From Flavobacterium sp. (GTDB lineage: Bacteria; Bacteroidota; Bacteroidia; Flavobacteriales; Flavobacteriaceae): a stretch of 38,427 nt of DNA. The translations under genes were made by a program, and so were the position numbers. Location: contig JASLID010000098.1 in the NCBI GenBank assembly GCA_030153045.1, positions 1-38,427 on the forward strand, in the 5' to 3' direction. The notes beneath the pieces are model-generated. The model was not told where the DNA came from, made no database searches, and saw only the letters and a program-made list of their open reading frames with translations. This document shows, piece by piece, positions 17,361 through 26,262 of this stretch; position 1 is the stretch's first letter; each line of letters begins with the position of its first letter.

Positions 17361-17391
17361 CAAAATTATAATAATAAACCTCAGAAAGCAA
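17361..17391 (-). promoter_or_regulatory. Bacteroidetes-type promoter of the lanthipeptide operon
   Basis: On the minus strand TTG (17391-17389) is followed after 20 bases by TAATTTTG (17368-17361), a full match to the flavobacterial pattern TTG-N17-23-TAnnTTTG. Transcription would start near 17354, leaving a leader of about 98 nt before lanA. Confidence 0.6.
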
Positions 17392-17572
17392 TACATTTTT
17401 ATACAATTTCCTATAAAATTATTACTTTCAATAAAAAAAAATAAACCAAAAAAGTAAGGTTGTACAAATGAACAAGTTAAAGAAAATTTTTCTCAATAAG
17501 AATTTAAGATAATTAGGAATTACACAATCATAATATAGTTTTCGAGAAAAAAGAGTGATTAAAATTATCGAA

Positions 17573-20014
17573 TTATTGAATATCCCATACCAGTTTGTCA
17601 TCAGCAAAACTGATATTTACTTCGTTTCCTTCGACCACCTCGTTTGAAATGATTTTTTTCGCCAAAGGACGTCTTAACTCAGAGCGGATGATGCCTTTCA
17701 ATGGTCGTGCTCCATACGTTGCATTAAAACCGTTATCCACTAAAAAGGATTTGGCTTCGTCGGTAAGGGTAACTTTAATGTCTAACGATTTCGCTAAATC
17801 GAATAATTCCTTCTTCAAATGAATTTCAAAAATACCCATAGCATTTTCTTTAGAAATAGGGCCAAAAGGAATAATCTCAGTCAAACGGCCTAGAAATTCA
17901 GGCCGGAAATTCTTGGTCATGATCTCCATCAACTGGTTGGAAGAGGGATACCCTTTTCCAGAGGTTATAGATTCGACAATAAATTGCGACCCAATATTCG
18001 AAGTAAATAAAATCAGGGCATTCGAAAAATCACCTTCTTTACCCAATCGATCATGTAATTTCCCTTCGTCCATGATCTGTAAGAACACATCAAACACTGA
18101 TGGGTGTGCCTTTTCAATTTCATCAAATAAAACGATAGAGTAGGGCTTTTGTCTTATTTTATTGACCAGCAAACCACCATCTTCGTAACCCACATAGCCC
18201 GGAGGCGCTCCATAAAGTAAGGCTGCCGAATGTTCTTCTTTAAATTCAGACATGTCAAAACGAATGATGGCACTTTCATCCTGAAAAAGAAAATCGGCTA
18301 AGGACTTGGCCAACTCCGTTTTACCGGTTCCTGTGGGTCCTAGGAAAAAGAAAGAACCCATCGGCTGACCCGCTTTGCTCAAACCAGAACGGGATTCTAA
18401 AACGGCTTCCGACACAATTTGAATGGCTAAATCCTGACCCACCACACGTTTCTTTAAAATTTCATCCATGTTTTGCAAACGGTCTTTCTCTTCCGATTGC
18501 AATTTACCCAAAGGAATGCCTGTTTTTTGCGCTACAATAGCTCCTAAATCGATGGCTTCGATATGTTCTTTTTTATTTTGGGCAATGATGGATAGTTTTT
18601 CTAAAAGTGCCTGTAGTTTTTCAACCAAAGCTTCTGAAGAAATATCTTCAGCAGACTCTTCTTGTTGCTCTTGCGTCAATAAATAATGCGCTTTGCGTTT
18701 AATGTCATCATACAACCATCGGGCTTCCTGATGTTGTAAGTCAGGAGGTAAAGTTTCAATATGTTCTAACTTTCGATTCAAAACCCCTTTTTCCTTAAGA
18801 AAGGATTCTCCTGCCGTTTTAATAACCGACATGGTTCTGTCCAACAAGTTTAAGGCCGATTCTGGTAAGCTTTTCTCTTTTAAATAGCGTTTAGATAATC
18901 GGATAGATTCTCTAATAGTTTCATCATCAGTTTTAATATTATGATGCTCATGATATGATTTTAAGGCGGTTTTTATAATTCTAAAAGCGTTTTCATTGTC
19001 GGGTTCCTCAATTTTCAACACTTCAAACAAACCTGACAGGCTTTCGTCTTTTTCAATTTTTTTGGTAAACTCGTCTACTGTGGTGGTGGCAATCAGGGTT
19101 AATCCTTTAGACATCTCGCTTTTAAGGATGCTAGAAATTCCGGCATTGTCGCTGTTTTTGTCTAATAAAACATGAATGCCATCAATAACCAAAATGGCTT
19201 TCGGATAGGATTTTAGCTCTTGGATTAACTTTTTCAGTCGGTCTTCAATTTCTCCTTTATACGAGGCTCCGGCAATAAGCGTTCCTAAATCCAATTCAAA
19301 AACTTCGGTATCCATCAATTTTTCAGGCACTTGCTGGCTCACGATTAAATTAGCGAAACCAGTAATCACTGCCGATTTACCCACACCAGGATATCCTTGC
19401 AACAATACATTGGGTTTAGAAAAGCGACATAAAATTTCTACAATTTCTTTGAGCTCTTTATCTCGGCCTACGATTTCCAATTTTGTTTTTTTGGCTTTGG
19501 CCGTCTTATTGGAACAGTATTTATGAATGTATTTTGAAACCGATCTTTCTGAAGGAAGATTTAATAAATCAGCGTTCATTTTTCCATCTTCGCGCTCCGT
19601 TAGAAGCTCGGATCTGGTTACCGGAAAGCTTTTCATTTGGTCGAAATTAAAACCGACTCCGGGAGTGGCGAGTGCGACCATAACGGCAAACAAATCCACT
19701 TCTTCACGACCTAAAATATCACGAACGGCATCGGCTTCTGCAATCACTTCGTCTATGCTTTCATGCGCATCGGCTTCGGTTGGTTTTAACGATTTTGGAA
19801 ATTCATCCACACGAACTTCGGCCCATTCTTCAATAAAAAAGACGTCTTTTCCCATCAATTCCAACTCTTTTAAAAGCGAAAAATTGCGATGTAAAATAGC
19901 CTTTAATAAATGGGCTGCGGTGTATTCTTGATGCTTGGCTTCTTGAGCTGTTTTTTTGGCAATTTCCAGAGCCGTTTGCAACTCCTCGTGAAAGATTATA
20001 TTTTCGGTAATCAT
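17573..20014 (-). CDS. tssH: ClpV/TssH-like AAA+ sheath-recycling ATPase
   Basis: An 813-residue Clp/Hsp100 ATPase with a ClpN-type N-domain (1-145), two AAA+ modules and a C-terminal ClpB-type domain. D1 has Walker A GYPGVGKS (207-214) and a pore loop in GASYKGEIEDRL (249-260), but its Walker B reads VIDGIH, with Gly279 where Glu is expected. D2 is intact: GPTGTGKT (559-566), LFDEIEKAHP (Asp631, Glu632) and pore loop GYVGYEDGG. In T6SS this ATPase disassembles the contracted TssB/TssC sheath. Its place next to other T6SS genes supports that over ClpB/ClpA chaperone function. The two PKD-domain genes upstream are on the same strand. Confidence 0.85.
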   Translation of the reverse strand: MITENIIFHEELQTALEIAKKTAQEAKHQEYTAAHLLKAILHRNFSLLKELELMGKDVFFIEEWAEVRVDEFPKSLKPTEADAHESIDEVIAEADAVRDILGREEVDLFAVMVALATPGVGFNFDQMKSFPVTRSELLTEREDGKMNADLLNLPSERSVSKYIHKYCSNKTAKAKKTKLEIVGRDKELKEIVEILCRFSKPNVLLQGYPGVGKSAVITGFANLIVSQQVPEKLMDTEVFELDLGTLIAGASYKGEIEDRLKKLIQELKSYPKAILVIDGIHVLLDKNSDNAGISSILKSEMSKGLTLIATTTVDEFTKKIEKDESLSGLFEVLKIEEPDNENAFRIIKTALKSYHEHHNIKTDDETIRESIRLSKRYLKEKSLPESALNLLDRTMSVIKTAGESFLKEKGVLNRKLEHIETLPPDLQHQEARWLYDDIKRKAHYLLTQEQQEESAEDISSEALVEKLQALLEKLSIIAQNKKEHIEAIDLGAIVAQKTGIPLGKLQSEEKDRLQNMDEILKKRVVGQDLAIQIVSEAVLESRSGLSKAGQPMGSFFFLGPTGTGKTELAKSLADFLFQDESAIIRFDMSEFKEEHSAALLYGAPPGYVGYEDGGLLVNKIRQKPYSIVLFDEIEKAHPSVFDVFLQIMDEGKLHDRLGKEGDFSNALILFTSNIGSQFIVESITSGKGYPSSNQLMEIMTKNFRPEFLGRLTEIIPFGPISKENAMGIFEIHLKKELFDLAKSLDIKVTLTDEAKSFLVDNGFNATYGARPLKGIIRSELRRPLAKKIISNEVVEGNEVNISFADDKLVWDIQ

Positions 20015-20045
20015 AATTTTTTAGTTTTAAAAGTCGGTAAACTGG

Positions 20046-21119
20046 TTAATCTTCGGTCCAGCCAATGATGCCTTTGATTTTGTAAGTAATCGTAAATCCG
20101 TCAATACAATTCAAATTATCTCTGGTTAATCGGAACGATTCAATTTTAATTTCCTGTCCTTTAATTCGTTTACAGAATTCTTCAAAAGAAATTACTTGAT
20201 CTCCATTTTTAATGACAGGAATTTGATAATTATCACAGATGTATTTGCCAAAATCTTCTTTTTCTTTGGTTTCATTAGCCACTTGATGAATTAACAATTC
20301 AAATTGATTTTCAGAAATATCCGGAGCCAATTCTGTTTTGTTTTGTCTCTTAGAGTGGGTTGGAATATTGTTCAACCACTTGTCTGAAATATCCGGTTTT
20401 GGGTTTCCTTTTGGCTTATAAAAGGACTCCACAGGTTTTTCATAAGTATAACCTTCTTCCAGCATCATTTCGTTGTCTTTTTTGAACTCAGGACGCGGTT
20501 TGATGTAAATAATTTTCGAAGTTTTAAATTTGTATTCTCCGTTTACAATCAAGGTAACGGTTTTTGGACCGGGTGTCCTAAAGCTATAACTGGCATACTC
20601 ATCGGTATTATCCACCTGAGCCGTTTCTCCAAAACTCCATTCCCACGAAAAAGTCTCATTAGTGTAGTATTTATACCTAAAATTCACTTTTTGTCCCACT
20701 TCAGCAATCTTAGGAGCAATGATGGTTGGAAGTTTAGAACGATCCAGAATTTCACCATGATCTTTAATTTGGATTTGTTTCTCTTTTAGGCAAAATCCAT
20801 TGATAATCAGTTTGACATTATAAATACCCGCTTCAGTATATTTGTGTAAGGCGTGTTTTTTAGTGTCTTGGGGACTTCCGTCTCCAAAATCCCATTTCCA
20901 CTCAATGGCATTGGGTGTTTCGTTATGAAATTCAATCGCCTCATTGACCGAATAATTTTCGGCAACGATATAAAAATCGGAAGTATCGCAGTCAACGTGT
21001 TTCTGATATTTAAAACTAAAAACGATAACACTTATAATTAAAATAATTAGAAAAAGTGTAAAAATCCTTGTTTCAAAATTGGAAAATACCAGTTGAAAGC
21101 CCTTTGAATTTTTCTTCAT
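20046..21119 (-). CDS. T6SS-associated membrane-anchored PKD-domain protein (second copy)
   Basis: A 357-residue protein with a short cytoplasmic N-terminus, one membrane segment at about 16-34, then two PKD-like beta domains: the first with ETPNAIEWKWDFGDGSP (54-70), the second with SWEWSFGETAQVDNTDEY. A basic, Pro-rich linker and a C-terminal domain of about 110 residues (from ISENQFELLIHQVANETK) follow. It is clearly paralogous to the protein encoded at 21197-22273 along its whole length. PKD domains usually mediate extracellular protein contacts. The gene sits between the ClpV-like gene and the divergent T6SS promoter region. It could be one of the T6SSiii-specific envelope components (TssP is a candidate), but I cannot confirm the name. 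Confidence 0.75.
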   Translation of the reverse strand: MKKNSKGFQLVFSNFETRIFTLFLIILIISVIVFSFKYQKHVDCDTSDFYIVAENYSVNEAIEFHNETPNAIEWKWDFGDGSPQDTKKHALHKYTEAGIYNVKLIINGFCLKEKQIQIKDHGEILDRSKLPTIIAPKIAEVGQKVNFRYKYYTNETFSWEWSFGETAQVDNTDEYASYSFRTPGPKTVTLIVNGEYKFKTSKIIYIKPRPEFKKDNEMMLEEGYTYEKPVESFYKPKGNPKPDISDKWLNNIPTHSKRQNKTELAPDISENQFELLIHQVANETKEKEDFGKYICDNYQIPVIKNGDQVISFEEFCKRIKGQEIKIESFRLTRDNLNCIDGFTITYKIKGIIGWTED

Positions 21120-21196
21120 AGTGGAATGTTATTTAATAAAAATGAAATGTTTTAAAACAGTTCATTCTGTTTTTATAATGTTATTTAAATGGTCTG

Positions 21197-22273
21197 TTAA
21201 TCAGTCATCCAGACCATGTGTTTTTTGATTTTATAACTAATTTCAAGATTGATCACACAGTTGTTTTTATTGGTAGACAATCGGATGTTAGATATTTTTA
21301 ACTTTTGACCAACTATTTTTTTGCAAAACTCATCAAACGGTAAAATTTTAGAATCGTTTATTAAAACCGGGATCTTAAAATCGTTGCACAAAAACTCAGC
21401 AAAATCATCTTTGGTCTTACTTTGCTTGGCCACTTGATGCAACAAAAGTTCAAATTGCTCCTCTGAAATGGAAGGCGCATTATTTTTGCCTTTATCCGTT
21501 AATTTTGATTTTTTTCTTGATGAAGGAGGTACAACGGGCAAAGTCATCGCATATTCTTCGGCAGGATCTATTTGCGCTGGACCACGTCTCAATCGTAAGG
21601 GTTTAATTTCGATGTCTTCCGTCAGTGCCTCAGCAATTTCTGGATCTTTTGGCTTTACTAATATGGTTTTTGAGGTAATACGGTTGACATTGCCATTGAC
21701 AATTAAGGTCACTTTTTTCTCGCCTGGTGTTCTATACACATGAACCGGATTGCTTTCAGTGTCATCTAATCTTGAAGACTCTCCAAAACTCCATTCCCAT
21801 GAAAAAATCTCGCTCTCGCTGTAGTAATAATCAAAAACAACTTCTTCGCCCACTTTTACCACTCTAGGCACAATGATTTCAGGCATTTTGGTGCGTTTGG
21901 ATAATTCTCCGACTGATTTGATGACCAAATCTTCGTAGACCGTGCAACCGTCATTGATGGTTAATGCAATTCTGTATTTTCCTGGGGTCTTGTAACGGTG
22001 CGTGGCATTTTTATAATATTCTTTTTTAGAATCATCACCAAAATCCCATTCCCATTGATTTGCATTTGGGGTTTCGTTAAAAAACTCGATATTTTCTCCT
22101 GGAATTCGGTTCTTAGAAACGATATAAAAAGTGGAGTTTTCACAGTCAACGTGATTTGAAATTTTTGAAAAAAAGAAAAGAATTCCTGCACACAATACTA
22201 TAACGAAAACCAGTAAAATTCTATGATCGAAACGGAACAATTGATTTTGAAGATTTCTTAACCCTCTAGACAT
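21197..22273 (-). CDS. T6SS-associated membrane-anchored PKD-domain protein (first copy)
   Basis: A 358-residue paralogue of the preceding entry with the same order: a membrane segment at about 17-35, PKD-like domain one with ETPNANQWEWDFGDDSK, PKD-like domain two with SWEWSFGESSRLDDTESN, a charged linker, and a C-terminal domain starting ISEEQFELLLHQVAKQSK and ending near a basic strand. A conserved VDCE/STFYIVSKN element begins the periplasmic part in both copies. It is the first gene of the minus-strand T6SS unit and shares a 266-bp divergent promoter region with the plus-strand T6SS operon. The tandem copies may form a heteromeric envelope complex. Confidence 0.75.
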   Translation of the reverse strand: MSRGLRNLQNQLFRFDHRILLVFVIVLCAGILFFFSKISNHVDCENSTFYIVSKNRIPGENIEFFNETPNANQWEWDFGDDSKKEYYKNATHRYKTPGKYRIALTINDGCTVYEDLVIKSVGELSKRTKMPEIIVPRVVKVGEEVVFDYYYSESEIFSWEWSFGESSRLDDTESNPVHVYRTPGEKKVTLIVNGNVNRITSKTILVKPKDPEIAEALTEDIEIKPLRLRRGPAQIDPAEEYAMTLPVVPPSSRKKSKLTDKGKNNAPSISEEQFELLLHQVAKQSKTKDDFAEFLCNDFKIPVLINDSKILPFDEFCKKIVGQKLKISNIRLSTNKNNCVINLEISYKIKKHMVWMTD

Positions 22274-22463
22274 AATTTTTTTTGATGACGAACTTAATAA
22301 AAAAAAGTTAGCATCTCTAAAATTATTGAATAATTTTCTTACAAATTGATATTTTTAGATATATTTGCTTTGTAAGAATAGTTTTACTTTGATATTTAAC
22401 GCCAGTTTTTAAAAAATAGTAGAGACAAAGCAATTTCTTAACATCAAAATTTTGAAAATAAAA

Positions 22464-22493
22464 TTTGTCAATTCAAAATAAAATATATTTTTG
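22464..22493 (+). promoter_or_regulatory. promoter of the plus-strand T6SS operon in a divergent region
   Basis: TTTG (22464-22467), an 18-base spacer and TATTTTTG (22486-22493) match the Bacteroidetes TTTG / TAnnTTTG pattern. The predicted start is near 22500, about 40 nt before the TTG start of the lipoprotein gene. The rest of 22274-22539 must also serve the minus-strand PKD genes. On that strand the best match I see is TTTG, 16 bases, TAATTTTA, which is weaker. Confidence 0.65.
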
Positions 22494-22539
22494 TAGGAAA
22501 TTACATTTATTTTTTTATTAGCTCTAATTTAAAATTACA

Positions 22540-23184
22540 TTGAAAAATATAGCATTACTAATTTTCACACTGCTTTTATTTATTACCTGTGGCACTCCAA
22601 AGTATGTTGATGAAGTGCCATTGAAATTGAAGTATGATGAGAAAAAAATTAAAAACGTATTGGGGATTAAAGATGGAAAACCTAACCAAACTTTAGCGGA
22701 TCAATATGAAGAAGGATTGACAGATGAGCAAATTCGCGTAAAAGAGAAATATGCCGTTTTGTTAAGTGTACGACCGGATGATATTAAAAGCTATGATTTT
22801 TATGAATACATAGACAAATGGATAGGTACGCCTTACGGAAATCGATCTTTTTCTAAAGACAGCTTAGGGATGGTGCCATTTGCACAAGCATTATACAGCA
22901 AAACGTATAAAAAAAGTTTGCCTAAAACAGCCATTGGGATTTTCCAATCAAAAGATATCGAATTGTTCTTGTCACGTATGGATTTGGAGGAAGGCGATTT
23001 TATTTTTCTTCGATACAGCAAAGATGTCCCAGTTTCTGATGTGGCCATTTACCTGAAGAACGACAGGGTTTTAGCCACTACAAAATCATCGGGGTTAAGA
23101 ATATTCAATTTCAATGACAATTACTTTCAAACCAGATATTTTGCTTCGGGAAGGATAAAAGAGGATGAGAAAAATAAAGAGTAG
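22540..23184 (+). CDS. T6SS-associated lipoprotein with a degenerate NlpC/P60 fold
   Basis: A 214-residue lipoprotein: signal peptide with lipobox LFITC-G, lipidated Cys17. The only start that keeps the signal peptide is the TTG at 22540. Residues ~85-200 follow the NlpC/P60 peptidase layout (WIGTPYGNRSFSKDSLG, LPKTAIGIF, EEGDFIFLRY, VSDVAIYL). However, the catalytic Cys is Ser108 and the His position is Asp167, so it should not cleave peptidoglycan by the usual Cys mechanism. It probably binds the cell wall or a partner. It is the first gene of the T6SS plus-strand operon, 6 bp before the next gene. It may play the role of the T6SSiii lipoprotein TssQ; this is inference from position and lipidation. 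Confidence 0.72.
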   Translation: MKNIALLIFTLLLFITCGTPKYVDEVPLKLKYDEKKIKNVLGIKDGKPNQTLADQYEEGLTDEQIRVKEKYAVLLSVRPDDIKSYDFYEYIDKWIGTPYGNRSFSKDSLGMVPFAQALYSKTYKKSLPKTAIGIFQSKDIELFLSRMDLEEGDFIFLRYSKDVPVSDVAIYLKNDRVLATTKSSGLRIFNFNDNYFQTRYFASGRIKEDEKNKE

Positions 23185-23190
23185 TAAATA

Positions 23191-24123
23191 ATGTTTGATA
23201 TTCAAGAAGTTAAAAATAAAATAAATGCAATTCCTTTTGATTTAAAAGCAGAAGTGATGTTGGCTACGCTATTGGAAGATTTCAAATCCGATGGTTCTGA
23301 TTTTATTGTCAACTTCGAAGGACAATTTAGAAGACCCTATAGTTCCGATGTTTTAGGATGTCAAATTGTCGATTACGATTATGACGCCACACAATACCTA
23401 AAAATCAATTTATCCAGAGATGGCATTTATGATGCCTTGCCAGAAGGGATCTTCCATTATCCTAAATCAGAAAGACTCAATCAATCGGTAGATGATATGA
23501 CGAAAGAATATCGTTTGCAGCAAAAAGAAGAGGAGCAGGCGCGTCAGTTTTTTTTGCCATTTGAAAACGAGTTTTTTTTGAGTGGATTAATGAGAGAAAA
23601 GGCAGAAAAAGAATACTTGCTCAAGCTCAACAGAGGGAAAACATTAGATTTTTTCTATGAGTTTTGGGATTTAGATAAAAATTTACCGGAAGTGTTGGTC
23701 TCTAAATTTATCAGACTACTTCCATTTGTCTATAAAATTGTGGGAAAACTAGATAAAACGGCCTATTGCCTGAATTATTTATTAGACGAAACAGTTGAAA
23801 TCGAAGAGTTAGGGTCTCAGGACCAATCCAACAGCGGACAAACAATAACATTGAACGATTGCAGGCTGGGTTTAGACATGATTTCTGGCAATTCGTATAT
23901 GGACTATTCTTTAAATCTCGAGTTTAAGATAGGTCCATTAAAAAATAGCTCTTTTCAAGATTACATACACGACGGGGGAATTAAAAAATTTATCACCCTT
24001 TTTTACGAATATTTTTTACCCATGGAAATAGATGTTAAAACAACCATACTATTACCAGAGGAATTAGAATTATTTGACTTTGCAAAGCAAGAACCAGTAT
24101 TAGGAATTACAACCAGAATATAA
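23191..24123 (+). CDS. tssG: probable TssG-like T6SS baseplate protein
   Basis: A 310-residue cytosolic protein without signal peptide or membrane segment. Length and place, between the lipoprotein and TssN, fit the baseplate subunit TssG of subtype iii systems. A central helical portion (SGLMREKAEKEYLLKLNRGK, then LPEVLVSKFIRLLPFVYKI) is followed by beta-rich sequence with LGLDMISGNSYMDYS, which resembles the TssG gpJ-like half where order and the phrase about low-lying Gly-Asn turns are common. I am confident that it belongs to the T6SS and less so about the exact subunit. TssF, its usual partner, is not in the window. It ends 2 bp before the next gene's ATG. Confidence 0.65.
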   Translation: MFDIQEVKNKINAIPFDLKAEVMLATLLEDFKSDGSDFIVNFEGQFRRPYSSDVLGCQIVDYDYDATQYLKINLSRDGIYDALPEGIFHYPKSERLNQSVDDMTKEYRLQQKEEEQARQFFLPFENEFFLSGLMREKAEKEYLLKLNRGKTLDFFYEFWDLDKNLPEVLVSKFIRLLPFVYKIVGKLDKTAYCLNYLLDETVEIEELGSQDQSNSGQTITLNDCRLGLDMISGNSYMDYSLNLEFKIGPLKNSSFQDYIHDGGIKKFITLFYEYFLPMEIDVKTTILLPEELELFDFAKQEPVLGITTRI

Positions 24124-24125
24124 AT

Positions 24126-25046
24126 ATGAGACCAGTTTTTAGACCTAATTTTAAAGAACTTATTGATCCAACCTTATTAATAGTCCTAGTTGTATTGTTA
24201 TTAATAGGAGCCATTTTAACGATGTTTTTTACGGATAAAGTGGCAAAATTCAAGCAAGAGTATAAAACAAAATATTACATCTATTTATTCTCTTCGATAT
24301 TGGTATTTACTTTGGTTTCCTTTTTGGGACAATCAAAAGTGATCAATACATTGTTTGGTGAGTTTGTGTTTTACCAAGTGCTCTTTTTTGTTTTGGGCAC
24401 ACTTCATATCCTCATCTATAGAACCTATTTAACGAAGTATGAATTAAAAAGCCTTTGGATTGAAGGCGTGTATAATTTATTAATCGCCGTATTTGGTGCG
24501 ATTCCTTTCCTCATTCTGTACACCTATATGAATGGTATTACATTTTCATTTATCATAGCGTCTTGTATTGTCATGTTTTTGGCGCCTACATGGATATATG
24601 CCACATTTAAAACAGCCATTTCCATTCCAGCAAAAATATACAAAACATGGGCCTTTCCAGAAATGGGAACTTTTTCTGAGCCTAAGGATGATGAGTTTAG
24701 AGACATGGTCGTCATCACCTTTGTGTTCTTTAAAAATCCTCACTCGAGTATAAGAACTGAGTTTAGAGCCAAATCGCCAATCCGTATGGATTTTGGAAGG
24801 TTGTTTTACCACTTTGTCAATGACTATAATACCCGAAATTCAGATAGTCCAATTGATTTATTTGGCGAAGACGGAAATCCACAAAATTGGGTGTTTTACT
24901 TAAAACCAAACTGGTATGGCGCTTCAAAATACATTGACCCTGAACTGACGATGTACATGAACGGTATTCAGGAAGACAGTACAGTGATTTGTTTAAGAAC
25001 CAATCCGCAAAGTGTAGAGAACTTTCAAAAAGCACAATTAGTATAA
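24126..25046 (+). CDS. tssN: TssN-like T6SSiii inner-membrane protein
   Basis: A 306-residue protein with five hydrophobic segments in the first half (about 17-37, 51-69, 84-101, 113-131 and 138-158) and a soluble C-terminal half of about 145 residues starting near KTWAFPEMGTFSEP. This matches TssN, one of the proteins that replace the TssJLM envelope complex in Bacteroidetes T6SS. The C-terminal half would lie in the cytosol and could contact the baseplate (TssK). The gene follows the TssG-like gene after 2 bp and precedes tssK by 42 bp, as expected for one operon. Identification rests on topology, length and context. Confidence 0.75.
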   Translation: MRPVFRPNFKELIDPTLLIVLVVLLLIGAILTMFFTDKVAKFKQEYKTKYYIYLFSSILVFTLVSFLGQSKVINTLFGEFVFYQVLFFVLGTLHILIYRTYLTKYELKSLWIEGVYNLLIAVFGAIPFLILYTYMNGITFSFIIASCIVMFLAPTWIYATFKTAISIPAKIYKTWAFPEMGTFSEPKDDEFRDMVVITFVFFKNPHSSIRTEFRAKSPIRMDFGRLFYHFVNDYNTRNSDSPIDLFGEDGNPQNWVFYLKPNWYGASKYIDPELTMYMNGIQEDSTVICLRTNPQSVENFQKAQLV

Positions 25047-25088
25047 ATGAATGAATTCGCAATAAAATTAAAATTATAAGCAAGCTAT

Positions 25089-26255
25089 ATGTTAGAAAAA
25101 CTAAATCATTTCCCTGTTAACTGGGTAGATGGAATGAAGATCAACAAATCTCATTTTATCGCAATGCAAGATCATTTGAGTGATGTGGTTAGGGATGCAA
25201 TGGGGACACAATTACATGCTTTAAATTACGGTTTAGTACCCTTTGGTAATGCGGGAGAATCTGTAAAAATTTCCTTAGTCATAGACAACCATAAATTGTT
25301 AAGGGTTAAGGTAGAGGAATGTCATGCCGTCACACCTAATGGATGCCGAATTGACATCAGCTCGAATAATGCCCACATGTTAAACATGGAAATGCCTTAT
25401 CCGGAAGCAGTGTATGAATTACAGTATGATGAAGATGTGGTACTGTTGGCTAATATTTCGGTGAATCCGTTTGATAAAAAGCCTTTTGGAGATCCAGATC
25501 CTGAAGAAAATCCACCAAGATACCCAAATGTCATTCCTACGTTCAATCTTAATTTGGTTCCGGAAAAAGGAATCGATAGCGGATACGGAGGGTATTACCT
25601 AACGCTGGGAAAAATTGTGATTAACAAAAACGAAAGTTATTTGGTATCCGATTATATTCCGCCCTGTACTTCGGTACAAAGCCACCAGCGATTGATCGAT
25701 ATTCACACTAAAATTGATCGTTTCTTCGGGCAATTGGAACTTTTATCGGTGCAAATTTCTCAAAAAATAAACCGTAAAAATCAAAGCAATGATTTAGCTG
25801 TAATCATTCTTGCGTTATCAGAAAAAATCACCACGTATTTAGGTGATAACATAAATTCTTTCAGATGGTTTGCCCCAAATCAACCTCCTGCTTATATGTT
25901 CGACAAAGTGATTTCATTGGCTAGAATCATGAAAAACTTTGTCGACTCTAAGTCGGGAGCTGGAAAGGAAGAACTCCTAAATTATATATCAGAATGGTGC
26001 GGGTTCAGTCAAGGGGAATTCGAAATGATGTTTACTGATCTGGTGAATGTAGGTTACAACCACACACAAATTGACAGAACTGTTGAAAAGGTGATTTATT
26101 TTATGAGAACCATTGATGAGTTGTTCTCTACCCTGAACCATTTGGATTATATCGGTAAACGAAAAGACAATGGAATTTTTGTTAAAGAGCGATTGGAATT
26201 AGAAAACGCTGCTATAGATACATCAAAAAGAAATAAATCATTTTTAGAAGATTAA
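25089..26255 (+). CDS. tssK: TssK T6SS baseplate protein
   Basis: A 388-residue cytosolic protein. The N-terminus has the TssK hallmark, a Val-x-Trp-x-x-Gly-Met start (FPVNWVDGMKINKSHFIAMQ, residues 7-26) followed by a helix ending in a long His/Gln-containing run. The middle has the beta-shoulder with NPFDKKPFGDPDPEENPPRYP, and the C-terminal ~190 residues are helical. TssK links the baseplate wedges to the membrane complex, here presumably TssN. It is shorter than the ~440 residues of proteobacterial TssK, as usual in subtype iii. It ends 7 bp before tssO. Confidence 0.85.
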   Translation: MLEKLNHFPVNWVDGMKINKSHFIAMQDHLSDVVRDAMGTQLHALNYGLVPFGNAGESVKISLVIDNHKLLRVKVEECHAVTPNGCRIDISSNNAHMLNMEMPYPEAVYELQYDEDVVLLANISVNPFDKKPFGDPDPEENPPRYPNVIPTFNLNLVPEKGIDSGYGGYYLTLGKIVINKNESYLVSDYIPPCTSVQSHQRLIDIHTKIDRFFGQLELLSVQISQKINRKNQSNDLAVIILALSEKITTYLGDNINSFRWFAPNQPPAYMFDKVISLARIMKNFVDSKSGAGKEELLNYISEWCGFSQGEFEMMFTDLVNVGYNHTQIDRTVEKVIYFMRTIDELFSTLNHLDYIGKRKDNGIFVKERLELENAAIDTSKRNKSFLED

Positions 26256-26262
26256 AAGAATT

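Larger units (their letters stand above)
17257..17572. other. 316-bp gene-free stretch between the ClpV-like gene and lanA
   Basis: AT-rich, with only very short ORFs. It holds the candidate lanA promoter (17361-17391) and an inverted repeat (17292-17357), annotated separately. I saw no clear terminator for the ClpV-like gene ending at 17573, so some read-through into lanA is possible. Confidence 0.6.

Noticed and set aside
19527..19931. 134-residue plus-strand ORF opposite the ClpV-like gene
   Set aside because: It lies wholly inside a well-supported AAA+ gene on the other strand and has Ser/Lys-rich low-complexity composition typical of a shadow frame.
24546..25083. Overlapping minus-strand ORFs opposite tssN
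   Set aside because: They cover a gene with clear membrane topology in an operon; no independent support.
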